Position numbers and translations under genes: made by a program. The notes below the pieces were generated by a model, which was not told the DNA's origin, did not search any database, and worked only from the letters and a program-made list of their open reading frames with translations. A stretch of 64,000 nt of DNA from Mesorhizobium plurifarium (GTDB lineage: Bacteria > Pseudomonadota > Alphaproteobacteria > Rhizobiales > Rhizobiaceae). Each line of letters starts with the position of its first letter. Positions within the stretch are counted from its first letter, which is position 1. This document shows positions 37,337 through 46,654 of the stretch, in pieces. The stretch covers positions 346,021-410,020 of the forward strand of contig CCNB01000007.1 of NCBI GenBank assembly GCA_000824785.1, read 5' to 3'.

Positions 37337-38413
37337 ATGGCGCAACAGGAAGTTCGGCAGCGGCGTCCGTCGATCCACGACGTGGCAAGCCATGCCGGCG
37401 TGTCGGCAGCCACCGTCTCCAAGGTGCTGGCCGGCGTCACAACCGTGAAGCCTGAAAACGCGCAGCGAGTCTTCGATGCCGTCGAACGCCTGGGCTACCG
37501 CGTCGATCCTCTAGCCTCCGATATGCGCCGCGCCAAACGCCGCATCATCGGCGCCATCATGCCGGAATTCGAAAGCGAATTCTTCGGTTCGATGGTCACC
37601 GAGCTGGAGGGCCTTGCCGAGCAGCGCGGCTACACGCTGGTCGCCGCGTCGAGCCGTGAATCGGAAGCGCGCGAGAAGGAGATCCTAGCCCGCATGCATG
37701 ACTGGCGCGTCGCCGGCGTGGTGCTGGCGCCGGTGCGCAACGAGCACGGACCGGCCGCCGATTTCATGAAAGCCAACGGCATGACCGGCGTGCTGATCGA
37801 CCGCGTGCTCTCGGATGACGCCTTCGATACGGTATCGGCCGACAGCGCCGCCGCCAGCGCCGAAGTGGCGCGGATGCTGGTCGGCAATGGGCACAGCCAT
37901 ATATTGGTCATCGGCCTTGCCGAGCAGGCAGCGACGGTGCGGGCGCGCCTGGAAGGGTTTCGCACACAGGCGCTGGCGCTCAACCCGTCGGTGCGCATCG
38001 ATGTCATCACCTCGGAAGTCAGCGTCGAGCCGCTCAGGGCTTCGCTGCGCGATTACTTTGCCAGGGGAGAGCGACCGACCGCCGTCTATTCGCTGCTTTT
38101 GAAGGGCACGCTTGTCGCGCTGTCCGAGTTCCGCCGGCGCGGCTGGCATTGCCCGAACGACATCTCGCTGGTCGGCTTCGACGATGCGGAATGGATGCAG
38201 GTGACATGGCCGGCGATCGCGGCCGTGGTGCAGCCGGTGCGCCAGATCGCCAGCGAGGCGATGAACCTTTTGTTTCGCAGGGTCGAGGGCGCCGTGGGAC
38301 CACCCACGGCACGGCTCGAACCCTGCCAAGTGTTGATGCGGGAATCCGTTGGCTCGCCAGGCAGCGGCCCGCATTCCGGGGGAGGAGACCGACAACAGCC
38401 CCCATTGTCGTGA
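37337..38413 (+). CDS. LacI-family transcriptional regulator
   Basis: A 358-residue LacI/GalR repressor. The DNA-binding helix-turn-helix and hinge occupy about residues 11-65 (PSIHDVASHAGVSAATVSKVL). The remainder is a periplasmic-binding-protein-like sugar sensor. GGGAGGAGG precedes the ATG. It is 60 bp upstream of a sugar ABC operon transcribed in the same direction, so it is the probable local regulator of that operon, with sites of the AAATCGATTT type on both sides of the gene. Confidence 0.92.
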   Translation: MAQQEVRQRRPSIHDVASHAGVSAATVSKVLAGVTTVKPENAQRVFDAVERLGYRVDPLASDMRRAKRRIIGAIMPEFESEFFGSMVTELEGLAEQRGYTLVAASSRESEAREKEILARMHDWRVAGVVLAPVRNEHGPAADFMKANGMTGVLIDRVLSDDAFDTVSADSAAASAEVARMLVGNGHSHILVIGLAEQAATVRARLEGFRTQALALNPSVRIDVITSEVSVEPLRASLRDYFARGERPTAVYSLLLKGTLVALSEFRRRGWHCPNDISLVGFDDAEWMQVTWPAIAAVVQPVRQIASEAMNLLFRRVEGAVGPPTARLEPCQVLMRESVGSPGSGPHSGGGDRQQPPLS

Positions 38414-38473
38414 ACGGAAGCATGCGCCGGCCCTGGCCGAGGCATCCGGCGCCAAGGATCAACGGAGGATCGA

Positions 38474-39463
38474 ATGATATCGCAATTCTTGAAGATAAAT
38501 CGATTTACCCTTGCCGTGGGCATCGCGCTTGCGTTCTCCGCCGTCGGCGCCGCCAAGGCCGAGGACGGGGAATACGGCGTGCTGATGAAGACGCTGGCCA
38601 ATCCGTTCTGGGGCGCGATGGCGCAGGGCGTCGCGGACGGCGCAAAGGAAGCTGGCGTGAAGTACTTCCAGCAGGCGGCCGAGAGCGACCAGGCGGCCGA
38701 GCCGCAGCTCAATCTCTGCAACACGATGCTCGAGCGCAAGCCGGTGGCGATGATCACCGCCGCCATCAACTCGACCAATCTTCTGCCTTGCCTGAAGTCG
38801 GCGCAGGACGCCGGCATCAAGATCGTCGACCTCGACAACAATCTCGACCAGGCGGTGCTCGACAAGGAGGGCGTCAAGGTGACCTTCCATATCGGCTCCG
38901 ACAACATCGCCGCCGGCGCGCAGGGCGCCGAATATCTTGCGAACAAGCTCGGCAAGGACGCCAAGGGTCCGGTGCTGGTCATCGAAGGCCTCTCCGGCAA
39001 CATCACCGGCGAGAAGCGCGCCAAGGGCTTTGCCGACAAGCTGAAGGAACTGGCGCCGGGGCTCGAGATCGTCGCCTCGCTGCCGGGCGACTGGGATCGC
39101 GGCAAGGCCGCCTCGATCGCCACCGACACGCTGACCGCGCATCCCGATCTCGTCGCCATCTTCTGCGCCAATGACGGCATGGCGCTTGGCGCGGTGGAGT
39201 CGGTTTACGCCGCCGGCAAAGGGCCGCAGGTGACGATCATCGGCGTCGACGGCAATTCGGACGCGGTGAAGTCGATCAAGGAAGGCCGCCTCAACGCCTC
39301 GGTGGCGCAACTACCCTATCTGGTCGGCAAGCAGGCGGTCGAGAACGTCAAGAAGGCTTTGGCCGGCGAGAAGGTCGAGGACAGCATCGCGGTGCCGACC
39401 TTGGTGCTGACCAAGGACGTGATCGACGCCGGCAAGGAGCCGATGCTGCAATATGTGAAGTGA
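38474..39463 (+). CDS. Sugar ABC transporter binding protein
   Basis: A 329-residue PBP type 1 binding protein similar to ribose-binding proteins. The signal peptide covers about residues 1-27 and ends near AAKA-ED. The mature part opens YGVLMKTLANPFWGAMAQGV, a typical ligand-contact start. ACGGAGG precedes the ATG. A candidate LacI operator overlaps codons 8-12, inside the signal-peptide region. It is the first gene of a complete importer with the permease at 39604 and ATPase at 40587. Ligand is unknown, although the downstream isomerase suggests a ketose or pentose. Confidence 0.9.
   Translation: MISQFLKINRFTLAVGIALAFSAVGAAKAEDGEYGVLMKTLANPFWGAMAQGVADGAKEAGVKYFQQAAESDQAAEPQLNLCNTMLERKPVAMITAAINSTNLLPCLKSAQDAGIKIVDLDNNLDQAVLDKEGVKVTFHIGSDNIAAGAQGAEYLANKLGKDAKGPVLVIEGLSGNITGEKRAKGFADKLKELAPGLEIVASLPGDWDRGKAASIATDTLTAHPDLVAIFCANDGMALGAVESVYAAGKGPQVTIIGVDGNSDAVKSIKEGRLNASVAQLPYLVGKQAVENVKKALAGEKVEDSIAVPTLVLTKDVIDAGKEPMLQYVK
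38496..38507. promoter_or_regulatory. Candidate LacI operator within the start of the binding-protein gene
   Basis: TAAATCGATTTA is a perfect 12-bp palindrome, 22 bp inside the coding sequence. It matches 11 of 12 bases with AAAATCGATTTA at 37271, upstream of the regulator. Paired sites about 1.2 kb apart would allow looping repression, as in other LacI systems. Confidence 0.5.
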
Positions 39464-39464
39464 G

Positions 39465-39578
39465 GAAATAGGGAATAGGCAGTAGGCAGTAGGCAGTAGG
39501 GGGAAGCACGCGGGTTCGACCGCTCGGATCGCTCCCATATTTTCCCTACTGCCTAACCCCTACTGCCTACTGCCTTAC
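39465..39578. repeat. Inverted GGCAGTA repeat element between binding-protein and permease genes
   Basis: The gap contains three tandem GGCAGTA units on one side (39478-39500) and their reverse complements CCTACTGCC on the other (to about 39576), separated by about 45 bp. The arms GGCAGTAGGCAGTAGG and CCTACTGCCTACTGCC are exact complements of 16 bases. It should fold into a long RNA hairpin that could partially terminate or protect the binding-protein mRNA. The sequence style resembles mobile intergenic palindromes seen in rhizobial genomes. Confidence 0.75.
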
Positions 39579-39603
39579 CGCCCTCTCTCGAAGGTGCAAA
39601 GAC

Positions 39604-40586
39604 ATGGCTTCTGAACAGCCCGGCTTCTGGGCTCGGGTGCAACGCGCATCCGTCGAAAGGCTCCACATCAGGCTGGAGTCACTGGTGGTGCTTCTGGCGC
39701 TGAGCACGGCGATGGCGCTTTTGTCGCCCTATTTCCTGTCGCTCAGCAATTTCCTCAACATCCTGCTGGCGACCTCGACGATCGGCGTGCTGGCGATTGC
39801 CGCTACTTTCGTCATCGGCTCGGGCGGGCTCGACCTGTCGCTCGGCTCGGTGATGGGTCTGGCCGGCGTCGCCGGCGCTTTCGTGGCGGTCAATCTCGGC
39901 TGGCCGTCGGTCTTCGCGGTGATCGCCTGCATCCTCGCGGGCGCGATCGCCGGCTACATCAACGGGCAACTGGTCACCCGCGCTTTCGTGCCGGCCTTCA
40001 TCGTCACGCTCGGCATGCTGGGCCTGGCGCGCGGCCTGGCGCTGGTCATCTCGCAGGGCAGGGCGATCTATGGCCTGTCGCCCGAGATCGTCTATATCGG
40101 CCAGGGCCGGCCCTTTGGAATCCCGATGCCGGTCATCATCTTTGTGCTCACCGCGATCGTGGCGCATGCGGTGCTTGCCTATACGCGCTTCGGCCGCCAT
40201 ACGCTGGCCTTGGGCGATAGCGAAGGCGCTGCCCGCGCGGCCGGCATCCGCGTCGAGCACCACCGCCGCATCATCTACACGCTGTCCGGCGCGCTTGCCG
40301 GGCTCGCCGGCCTGCTCTTCACCGCGCGCGTCAATGCCGGAGATCCGACCGCCGGCATCAATTACGAGCTCACCGCCATCACGGCAGCGATCATCGGCGG
40401 CACCAATCTGTTCGGCGGCCGCGCCTCGATCCTCGGCACCATGATCGGCGCGCTGATCATGGGTGTGCTGCAGAACGGGCTGACGCTGCTTGCGGTGCAA
40501 TCCTACTATCAGCAGATGGCGATCGGCGCGGTGCTGATCCTCGCTGTCTTCATCGACCAGTACCAGGTGCGGAAGGAGTCGCGCGT

Positions 40587-40590
<4 letters not shown>
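39604..40590 (+). CDS. Sugar ABC transporter permease (RbsC-like)
   Basis: A 328-residue ribose-type permease with eight to ten hydrophobic segments and the conserved FVIGSGGLDLSLGSVMGLAGV and IIGGTNLFGGRASILGTMIG blocks. It follows the hairpin element after the binding-protein gene and overlaps the ATPase gene by 4 bp (ATGA). It should form the membrane channel of the LacI-regulated importer as a homodimer. Confidence 0.92.
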
Positions 40591-41363
<773 letters not shown>

Positions 41364-41364
41364 C

Positions 41365-42219
41365 ATGAACACCTTCGGACTGCACACTTTCGCCATCGCT
41401 CCGGTCTGGGACCTCGCCCGTATCGAGCCGCAGATGGACAGGCTGAAGGAGCTCGGCATCGGCCTGATGGAGATCCCGCTGCTGCGTCCCGAGGAGATCG
41501 ACACCAAGCGCACGCGCGGCTTTGCCAACCACTATGGCGTCGAGCTTATCCCGTCGCTCGGCCTGCCGCGCGCGCTTGACGTGGTCGAGCGGCCGGACGA
41601 AGCGCTCGACTTCCTGCAGCCCGCCTTCAAGGTCTGCAACGAGGTGGGCGCCGAGGCGCTGGGCGGCGTCACCTACGGCACGATCGGCAAGACCACCGGA
41701 CGGGCGCCGACGCAGCGTGAGATCGACGGCATGTGCCGCTTCCTCGAACGCGCGGCGAAATCGGCGAAGTCGCGCAGCCTGAAGCTCGGCATCGAGCCCT
41801 GCAACCGCTACGAGACGCATCTGATCAACCGCGGTATCGACGCGGCGCGCATCATCGAGCGCGTCGGCGCGGAGAACATCTTCATCCATCTCGACACCTA
41901 CCACATGCATATCGAGGAGGAGAGCTTTGCTTCCGGCTTCGAGGCGGCAGCACCCTATCTCGGCTATGTGCATGTGTCGGAAGCCAATCGCGGCGTGCCG
42001 GGGCGCGGCATGCTCAACTGGGCGGCCTGCATGAAGGCGATCGCCGACATCGGCTATCAGGGCGCGATCACGCTCGAAAGCATGAACCATGTCGATGTCG
42101 ACATCGCCGGCGGGCTGGCTGTGTGGCGCCCGGTGGCGGAAGATCCCCGCGACGTGATCGAGGTCGGCCTGCCGTTCCTGCGCGAGGAAGCGAAGAAGGC
42201 AGGGTTGACGCTGGGGTGA
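41365..42219 (+). CDS. Sugar phosphate isomerase/epimerase family (tagatose/psicose 3-epimerase-like)
   Basis: A 284-residue TIM-barrel protein of the AP-endonuclease-2 fold. The metal-binding residues expected for ketose 3-epimerases are visible: a Glu in LGIEPCNRYETH, Asp in HLDTYHMHIEE, His in YVHVSE and Glu in ITLESMNH. The start at 41365 follows GAGG and sits 1 bp after the ATPase stop; an ATG at 41347 would overlap the ATPase. It is the only metabolic enzyme in the LacI operon, so the imported ligand is probably a ketose or a sugar that it epimerises. Confidence 0.88.
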   Translation: MNTFGLHTFAIAPVWDLARIEPQMDRLKELGIGLMEIPLLRPEEIDTKRTRGFANHYGVELIPSLGLPRALDVVERPDEALDFLQPAFKVCNEVGAEALGGVTYGTIGKTTGRAPTQREIDGMCRFLERAAKSAKSRSLKLGIEPCNRYETHLINRGIDAARIIERVGAENIFIHLDTYHMHIEEESFASGFEAAAPYLGYVHVSEANRGVPGRGMLNWAACMKAIADIGYQGAITLESMNHVDVDIAGGLAVWRPVAEDPRDVIEVGLPFLREEAKKAGLTLG

Positions 42220-42227
42220 ACGGGTTT

Positions 42228-42420
42228 CTTCCTTCCCCCCTTGTGGGGAAGGTGGCCTCGCGAAGCGAGGTCGGATGAGGGGTGTTCCAGCGGAGTGAGA
42301 CGTTGGCAATTGTGTCGCCATGCTTATTTCACGAACGCTGGCGTTCCCTGGAACACCCCTCATCCGTCTCGGCGCTACGCGCCGATCCACCTTCTCCCAC
42401 AAGGGGAGAAGGAAGAAGCT
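42228..42420. repeat. Long imperfect inverted repeat, rhizobial intergenic element
   Basis: Arms of about 70 bp, one at 42228-42290 and the complementary one at 42349-42420, flank a central segment of roughly 60 bp. The outer parts contain CCCCTTGTGGGGAAGGTGG and its partner CCACCTTCTCCCACAAGGGG. The middle parts are GGATGAGGGGTGTTCCAG and CTGGAACACCCCTCATCC, and each arm carries its own smaller hairpin. This is a mobile-looking palindrome family I associate with Mesorhizobium intergenic regions. It lies between convergent genes and may serve as a bidirectional terminator. Confidence 0.8.
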
Positions 42421-42425
42421 GCCGA

Positions 42426-43871
42426 TCAGAACGGGTAGTGCTGACCCGGATCCTCGATCGTCACCCAGCGCAGGTCGGTGAATTCGGCGATCGAGGCCTT
42501 CCCACCGAAGCGGCCGTAGCCGGAGCCTTTCACGCCGCCGAACGGCATCTGCGCCTCGTCGTGGACGGTCGGGCCGTTGATGTGGCAGATGCCGGCCTGG
42601 ATGCGCGCGGCAACCGCCATGGCGCGGCGGATGTCGCGGCTGAAGACGGCCGACGACAGGCCGTATTCGGTGTCGTTGGCGACGCGCACCGCCTCGTCCT
42701 CGCCTTTGACGCGAATGACAGGCTTCACCGGGCCGAAGGATTCTTCCGAATAGACGCGCATGGCGGGCGTCACGCGATCGAGGAGCGTGGCTTCCACGAC
42801 CGTGCCGGTCCGCTTGCCGCCGGCGGCAAGCTTGGCACCCTTGGCAGTCGCATCGGCGATCAGCTCTTCCATCTTGTCCGCGGCCTGGCTGCTGATCAGC
42901 GAGCCGAGCACGACATGGCCGCGCGGGTCGCCGGCCGGCAGTTGCGCGGCGCGCGCGGCGAGCTTGGTGACGAATTCGTCGGCGATCTTTTCGTCGACGA
43001 TCAGCCGCTCGGTCGACATGCAGATCTGGCCTTGGTGCATGAAGGCGCCGAAAACAGCGGCATTCACGGCCGCGTCGATGTCGGCGTCGTCCAGCACGAC
43101 CAGCGGCGCCTTCCCGCCGAGCTCTAGCAGGGCCGGCTTGAGGTGCCGTCCGGAGAGCTCGGCGATGATGCGGCCGACCTTGGTCGAGCCGGTGAAATTG
43201 ACGCGCTTCACCGCCGGATGCGCGATCAGAGCCTCGACGATTGCCGCCGCGTCCTTCGGGTCGTTGGTGACGACGTTGACCACGCCCTTGGGCAGGCCGG
43301 CCTCGACCAGCACCTGGCCGATCAGGCGATGCGTGCCGGGGCACATTTCGGACGCCTTCAGCACCACCGTGTTGCCGCAGGCGAGCGGCATGGCGAGCGC
43401 GCGCGTGCCGAGGATGACCGGTGCGTTCCATGGTGCGATGCCGAGGCACACACCAGCCGGCTGGCGGATCGCCATGGCGAGCGTGCCGGGTTTGTCCGAG
43501 GGGATGACCTCGCCGGAGATCTGCGTCGTCATCGCGGCCGCCTCGCGCAGCATGTTCGAGGCCAGCATGACGTTGAAGCCGGCCCAAGGTCCGGTGGCGC
43601 CGGTTTCTTCCATCATCAGCTTGGTGAACTCGCCGACCTTGGAGGCCATGACGTCGGCCGCTTTCAAGAGCAGCGCCCGGCGCTCGCCAGGTCCGGTCTT
43701 CGACCAGGCGTCGAAGGCACCGGCCGCTGCATCTGCCGCGGCATTGGCGTCGGCAATGCTCGCGGCGGCCGCGCGTGTCGCGAGCTTGCCGGTGAACGGA
43801 TCCATACGATCGTAGGATGCTTTGCCCGTCGCCGCCCGCTCGTCGCCGTCGATCAGAAGTCCAATGTCCAT
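42426..43871 (-). CDS. Aromatic aldehyde dehydrogenase (vanillin/salicylaldehyde dehydrogenase-like)
   Basis: A 481-residue aldehyde dehydrogenase. APWNAPV, FTGSTKVG, LELGGKAPLVVL and catalytic Cys in HQGQICMSTER are visible. The C-terminal FTDLRWVTIEDPGQHYPF resembles the vanillin/salicylaldehyde group more than sugar aldehyde dehydrogenases. It is the last gene of the minus-strand importer operon, 40 bp after the coniferyl-alcohol-dehydrogenase-like gene. The inferred role is oxidation of hydroxybenzaldehydes such as vanillin or 4-hydroxybenzaldehyde to acids that enter the protocatechuate pathway nearby. Confidence 0.86.
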   Translation of the reverse strand: MDIGLLIDGDERAATGKASYDRMDPFTGKLATRAAAASIADANAAADAAAGAFDAWSKTGPGERRALLLKAADVMASKVGEFTKLMMEETGATGPWAGFNVMLASNMLREAAAMTTQISGEVIPSDKPGTLAMAIRQPAGVCLGIAPWNAPVILGTRALAMPLACGNTVVLKASEMCPGTHRLIGQVLVEAGLPKGVVNVVTNDPKDAAAIVEALIAHPAVKRVNFTGSTKVGRIIAELSGRHLKPALLELGGKAPLVVLDDADIDAAVNAAVFGAFMHQGQICMSTERLIVDEKIADEFVTKLAARAAQLPAGDPRGHVVLGSLISSQAADKMEELIADATAKGAKLAAGGKRTGTVVEATLLDRVTPAMRVYSEESFGPVKPVIRVKGEDEAVRVANDTEYGLSSAVFSRDIRRAMAVAARIQAGICHINGPTVHDEAQMPFGGVKGSGYGRFGGKASIAEFTDLRWVTIEDPGQHYPF

Positions 43872-43911
43872 GGGTTTCTCCTTTGCGCCCGATCGAGCGT
43901 CGCGAATTGTC

Positions 43912-44703
43912 TCAGAAGCCGAGCACTTCGGCGTTTATAGATGCTTCGAGGCCGCCGTCGACGGGCACGTTGGCGCCGTTGATCCAGCGAGCCCCGTCCG
44001 AGCACAGGAACAGCACGACTGGCGCGATGTCGCCCGATGTGCCGGCGCGGCCGACCCGGGCGATATCGCTGTCGACCTTGGAATCGCCGAGGACCGCGCG
44101 GAACTGTCTCAGGATCGGCGTCTCGACCGGGCCGGGACTGACTGCGTTGACGCGGATGCCACGGCTCTTGAACAGGTCCTGGTGCGCGGCGCGGAAGGTC
44201 CACAGGAGCAAGAGCTCCTTCGAGACGGGATAGCCTTCCTCGTTCTTCACCGCGTGGTCGGCAATCACCTTGGCCACATCGGGAAACCCTTCGACGCCGA
44301 TCATCGACGCGGCGCGGTTCAGATTGGCGCGCCAGCCATATCCGGCGATCGAGGCGACGTTGACGATGGCGCCGCCTTCTCGAAGCCTCGGCGCCATCGC
44401 TTCGGAGAGCGCGCGCAGGCCGTAGAAGTTGACGGCAAGCGTCGGCGCCGCACCTGTGTTGCCGGAGAGGCCGGCGACGTTGCAGAGCGCGTCAATGCGC
44501 TGCGGCAGCCGCGCGACGAGGTCGTCGACGCCGGCCTTTGACGAAATGTCGGCCTGGACGAAGACGCCTTGACGCCCGGCCGGCTCGCGCAGATCGACAC
44601 CGATCACATCGGCGCCGAGCTGGCCCGCCAGTTCCGCCGTGCGCGCGCCGATGCCCGAGGCGACGCCGGTGATGAGGATCGTCTTGCCGAACAGCATGCT
44701 CAT
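43912..44703 (-). CDS. SDR, coniferyl-alcohol-dehydrogenase-like
   Basis: A 263-residue SDR with TGVASGIG at residues 12-19 and catalytic YPVSKE late in the chain. A roughly 30-residue stretch lies between the Ser region (NVASIAGYGW) and the Tyr, longer than in usual SDRs, as I recall for CalA-type coniferyl alcohol dehydrogenases. GGGAGAAGGC precedes the ATG at 44703, which overlaps the permease stop (ATGA). The family oxidises cinnamyl-type alcohols with NAD+. With the neighbouring aldehyde dehydrogenase it would convert lignin-related alcohols and aldehydes to acids; this is inferred from family and context. Confidence 0.82.
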   Translation of the reverse strand: MSMLFGKTILITGVASGIGARTAELAGQLGADVIGVDLREPAGRQGVFVQADISSKAGVDDLVARLPQRIDALCNVAGLSGNTGAAPTLAVNFYGLRALSEAMAPRLREGGAIVNVASIAGYGWRANLNRAASMIGVEGFPDVAKVIADHAVKNEEGYPVSKELLLLWTFRAAHQDLFKSRGIRVNAVSPGPVETPILRQFRAVLGDSKVDSDIARVGRAGTSGDIAPVVLFLCSDGARWINGANVPVDGGLEASINAEVLGF

Positions 44704-45761
44704 GCCTTCTCCCTGTGTGCCGTAGCGGGTGCTGGTGAAATGGTCTCGCCGGTCGGATCCGCCACGCTGGTGGGAAGCCTGACGCGGTAGCCGACAGACA
44801 GCAGGCGCCAGCCGAAGCGTTCCTCGAGCGTGCCCCAGAGACCGCGCGGCAAGAGCAGCGAGAAGACCAGCGCCGTGGCGCCGAGCCCGATCAGGTACCA
44901 GACGCCGGTGCCGCCGAACCAGGTCTCGATGAGGAAGAAGAGCAGCGCGCCGAGGATGGCGCCCTCGAAGGTGCCGATGCCGCCGACCAGCACCATGAAG
45001 ATCATGTAAGCGGTCCACTGCACGTTGAAATAGGTTTTTGGCTGGAAGGTGATCGCGGTCGCCAGCCATAGCGCGCCGGCGACGCCGATGCCGAAGGCGG
45101 CAAGCACGAAAAGCAGCCGCTTGGTGCCGATGACGCGCACGCCGACGGAGGCTGCCGCGTCCTCGTTGTCGCGGATGGCGCGGATGGCGGCGCCCGTGCT
45201 GCCGCGCAGCAGGCCGAACAGGATCGCGAGCAGCGCAATCATCGACGCCAGCGCCAGCCAGTAGATGGTCAGCCTGCGCGTCGATGCATCGTAGACGTTG
45301 AGCGAGATCAGCGACGTGCCGGTCTCGCCCTGGATCAGCCGGTCGAGATTGACGAGGAGATGGGTGAGCGCCGCGATCACCCACATGCCGATGGCGAATT
45401 CGCCGTTCTTCAGGCGCAGCATGAACAGCGAGATCGGCCAGGAGACCGCGCCGACGATGACCGCCGAGACGAAGAGCGCGACGAACGGGTCGAGGCCTGC
45501 ATTGGCAAGCCGGATGGCGAAATAGGCGCCGAGGCCGAAGAACACCTGCTGGCCGACCGAGACCAGACCGCCGAAGCCGGCCAGCGCATTCCACATGGCG
45601 GCGAGGATGACATAGACGAACAGCGCGGTCATGCGGTCGACCGCGCCCGCCGAGAGGAACTGCGGCGCGAGGGCGAGCAGCAGGACGATGGCAACGACGC
45701 CGATGCCGGCGATGCGCGAGGCGGCGGTGCCGCGTTCGATGACGGGGGAGGCGGCGCTCAT
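44700..45761 (-). CDS. Branched-chain-type ABC permease (LivM-like) of the aromatic acid importer
   Basis: A 353-residue LivM-type permease with eight or more hydrophobic helices and the FGGLVSVGQQVFFGLGAYFA and IRDNEDAAASVGV segments. The correct start is the ATG at 45761; a longer open frame runs out of phase through the neighbouring gene. Start and stop both overlap neighbours by 4 bp, so it lies in a tightly coupled operon. Its place in an operon led by a Pca-type binding protein suggests aromatic acid, not amino acid, transport. Confidence 0.9.
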   Translation of the reverse strand: MSAASPVIERGTAASRIAGIGVVAIVLLLALAPQFLSAGAVDRMTALFVYVILAAMWNALAGFGGLVSVGQQVFFGLGAYFAIRLANAGLDPFVALFVSAVIVGAVSWPISLFMLRLKNGEFAIGMWVIAALTHLLVNLDRLIQGETGTSLISLNVYDASTRRLTIYWLALASMIALLAILFGLLRGSTGAAIRAIRDNEDAAASVGVRVIGTKRLLFVLAAFGIGVAGALWLATAITFQPKTYFNVQWTAYMIFMVLVGGIGTFEGAILGALLFFLIETWFGGTGVWYLIGLGATALVFSLLLPRGLWGTLEERFGWRLLSVGYRVRLPTSVADPTGETISPAPATAHREKA

Positions 45762-46654
45762 GGCGTCCTGCCCGTGGAGAGACGCAGCAGGCCGCGCAGG
45801 CCGAGGCCCGATGTGTAGAGCCGGATGAACAGTACGATCAGGAAGGCGATATGACCGCCGATGAGAAAGCCTTGCGGATGGATCTTGGCGCCGAGCGTCT
45901 GGGCGAGCGCCAGCACGATGCCGCCGATCAGCGTGCCCCAGAGCGAGCCGGCGCCGCCGATGACGGCCGCCTCGAAGGCGAACAGAAGCTGCGTCGCGCC
46001 GGCGTAAGGATCGAAAGTGGCGCGCATGCCGAGGAAGGCGCCGGCGAGGCCGACCGTGACCATGGCGATGGCTGCGGCGACGGCGTTGGCGCGGCGCGCG
46101 TCGACGCCGACCAGGCCTGCCGTGTCCGGGTCTTCCGACGTGGCGCGGATCGAGCGGCCGAGGCCGGTGCGGGTGAGGAACAGCTGCAGTCCGCCGAGCA
46201 GGACGACGGCGGTGACGAAGATGATCACCGCAAGCTTGCCGACATAGAGGCTGCCCGGCCATTCCCAGGAATCGTAGGACAGGCTGCCGATGAAGGGCGC
46301 CAGCGAACGCGTGTCGGCGCCGAACTGTTCGAACAGAACATTGTCGATGACGATGGCCAGGCCGAAGGTGGTGAGGATCGGCAGCAGCGCGCCGCCGCGC
46401 GCACTGCGCTCGAGCAGGAAGCGCTGCAAGGCCCAGCCGATCACCGCCATCAACGGCAGCACGATGAGTAAGCCGAGGAAAGGCGGGATGTGGAAGCGTG
46501 AGGCGAGCAGCCACAGCGCGAAGGCCGACAGCACGGCGAGACTGCCATGCGCAAGGTTGATGATGCGCATCACCGAGAACATGAAGGAGAGGCCGCAGGC
46601 GATCAGCGCGTAATAGCCGCCGAGCAGGATGCCCTGGACGATCTGGTTCATCAT
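45758..46654 (-). CDS. Branched-chain-type ABC permease (LivH-like) of the aromatic acid importer
   Basis: A 298-residue LivH-type permease with the usual N-terminus (GILLGGYYALIACGLSFMFSVMRIINLAHG) and about eight helices, including the FEAAVIGGAGSLWGTLIGG block near the C-terminus. It overlaps the LivM-like gene and the ATPase gene by 4 bp each. Such pairs carry amino acids, amides or aromatic acids; this operon points to the last. Confidence 0.91.
   Translation of the reverse strand: MMNQIVQGILLGGYYALIACGLSFMFSVMRIINLAHGSLAVLSAFALWLLASRFHIPPFLGLLIVLPLMAVIGWALQRFLLERSARGGALLPILTTFGLAIVIDNVLFEQFGADTRSLAPFIGSLSYDSWEWPGSLYVGKLAVIIFVTAVVLLGGLQLFLTRTGLGRSIRATSEDPDTAGLVGVDARRANAVAAAIAMVTVGLAGAFLGMRATFDPYAGATQLLFAFEAAVIGGAGSLWGTLIGGIVLALAQTLGAKIHPQGFLIGGHIAFLIVLFIRLYTSGLGLRGLLRLSTGRTP

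Noticed and set aside
39478..39576. Possible CRISPR array at the GGCAGTA repeats
   Set aside because: The units are 7 bp, directly abutting and arranged as two opposing arms without spacers, and no cas gene is present.
43912..45594. 560-codon frame suggesting a permease-SDR fusion
   Set aside because: The upstream half is antiphase to the LivM-like permease. The SDR begins at its own ATG at 44703 with a strong ribosome binding site.
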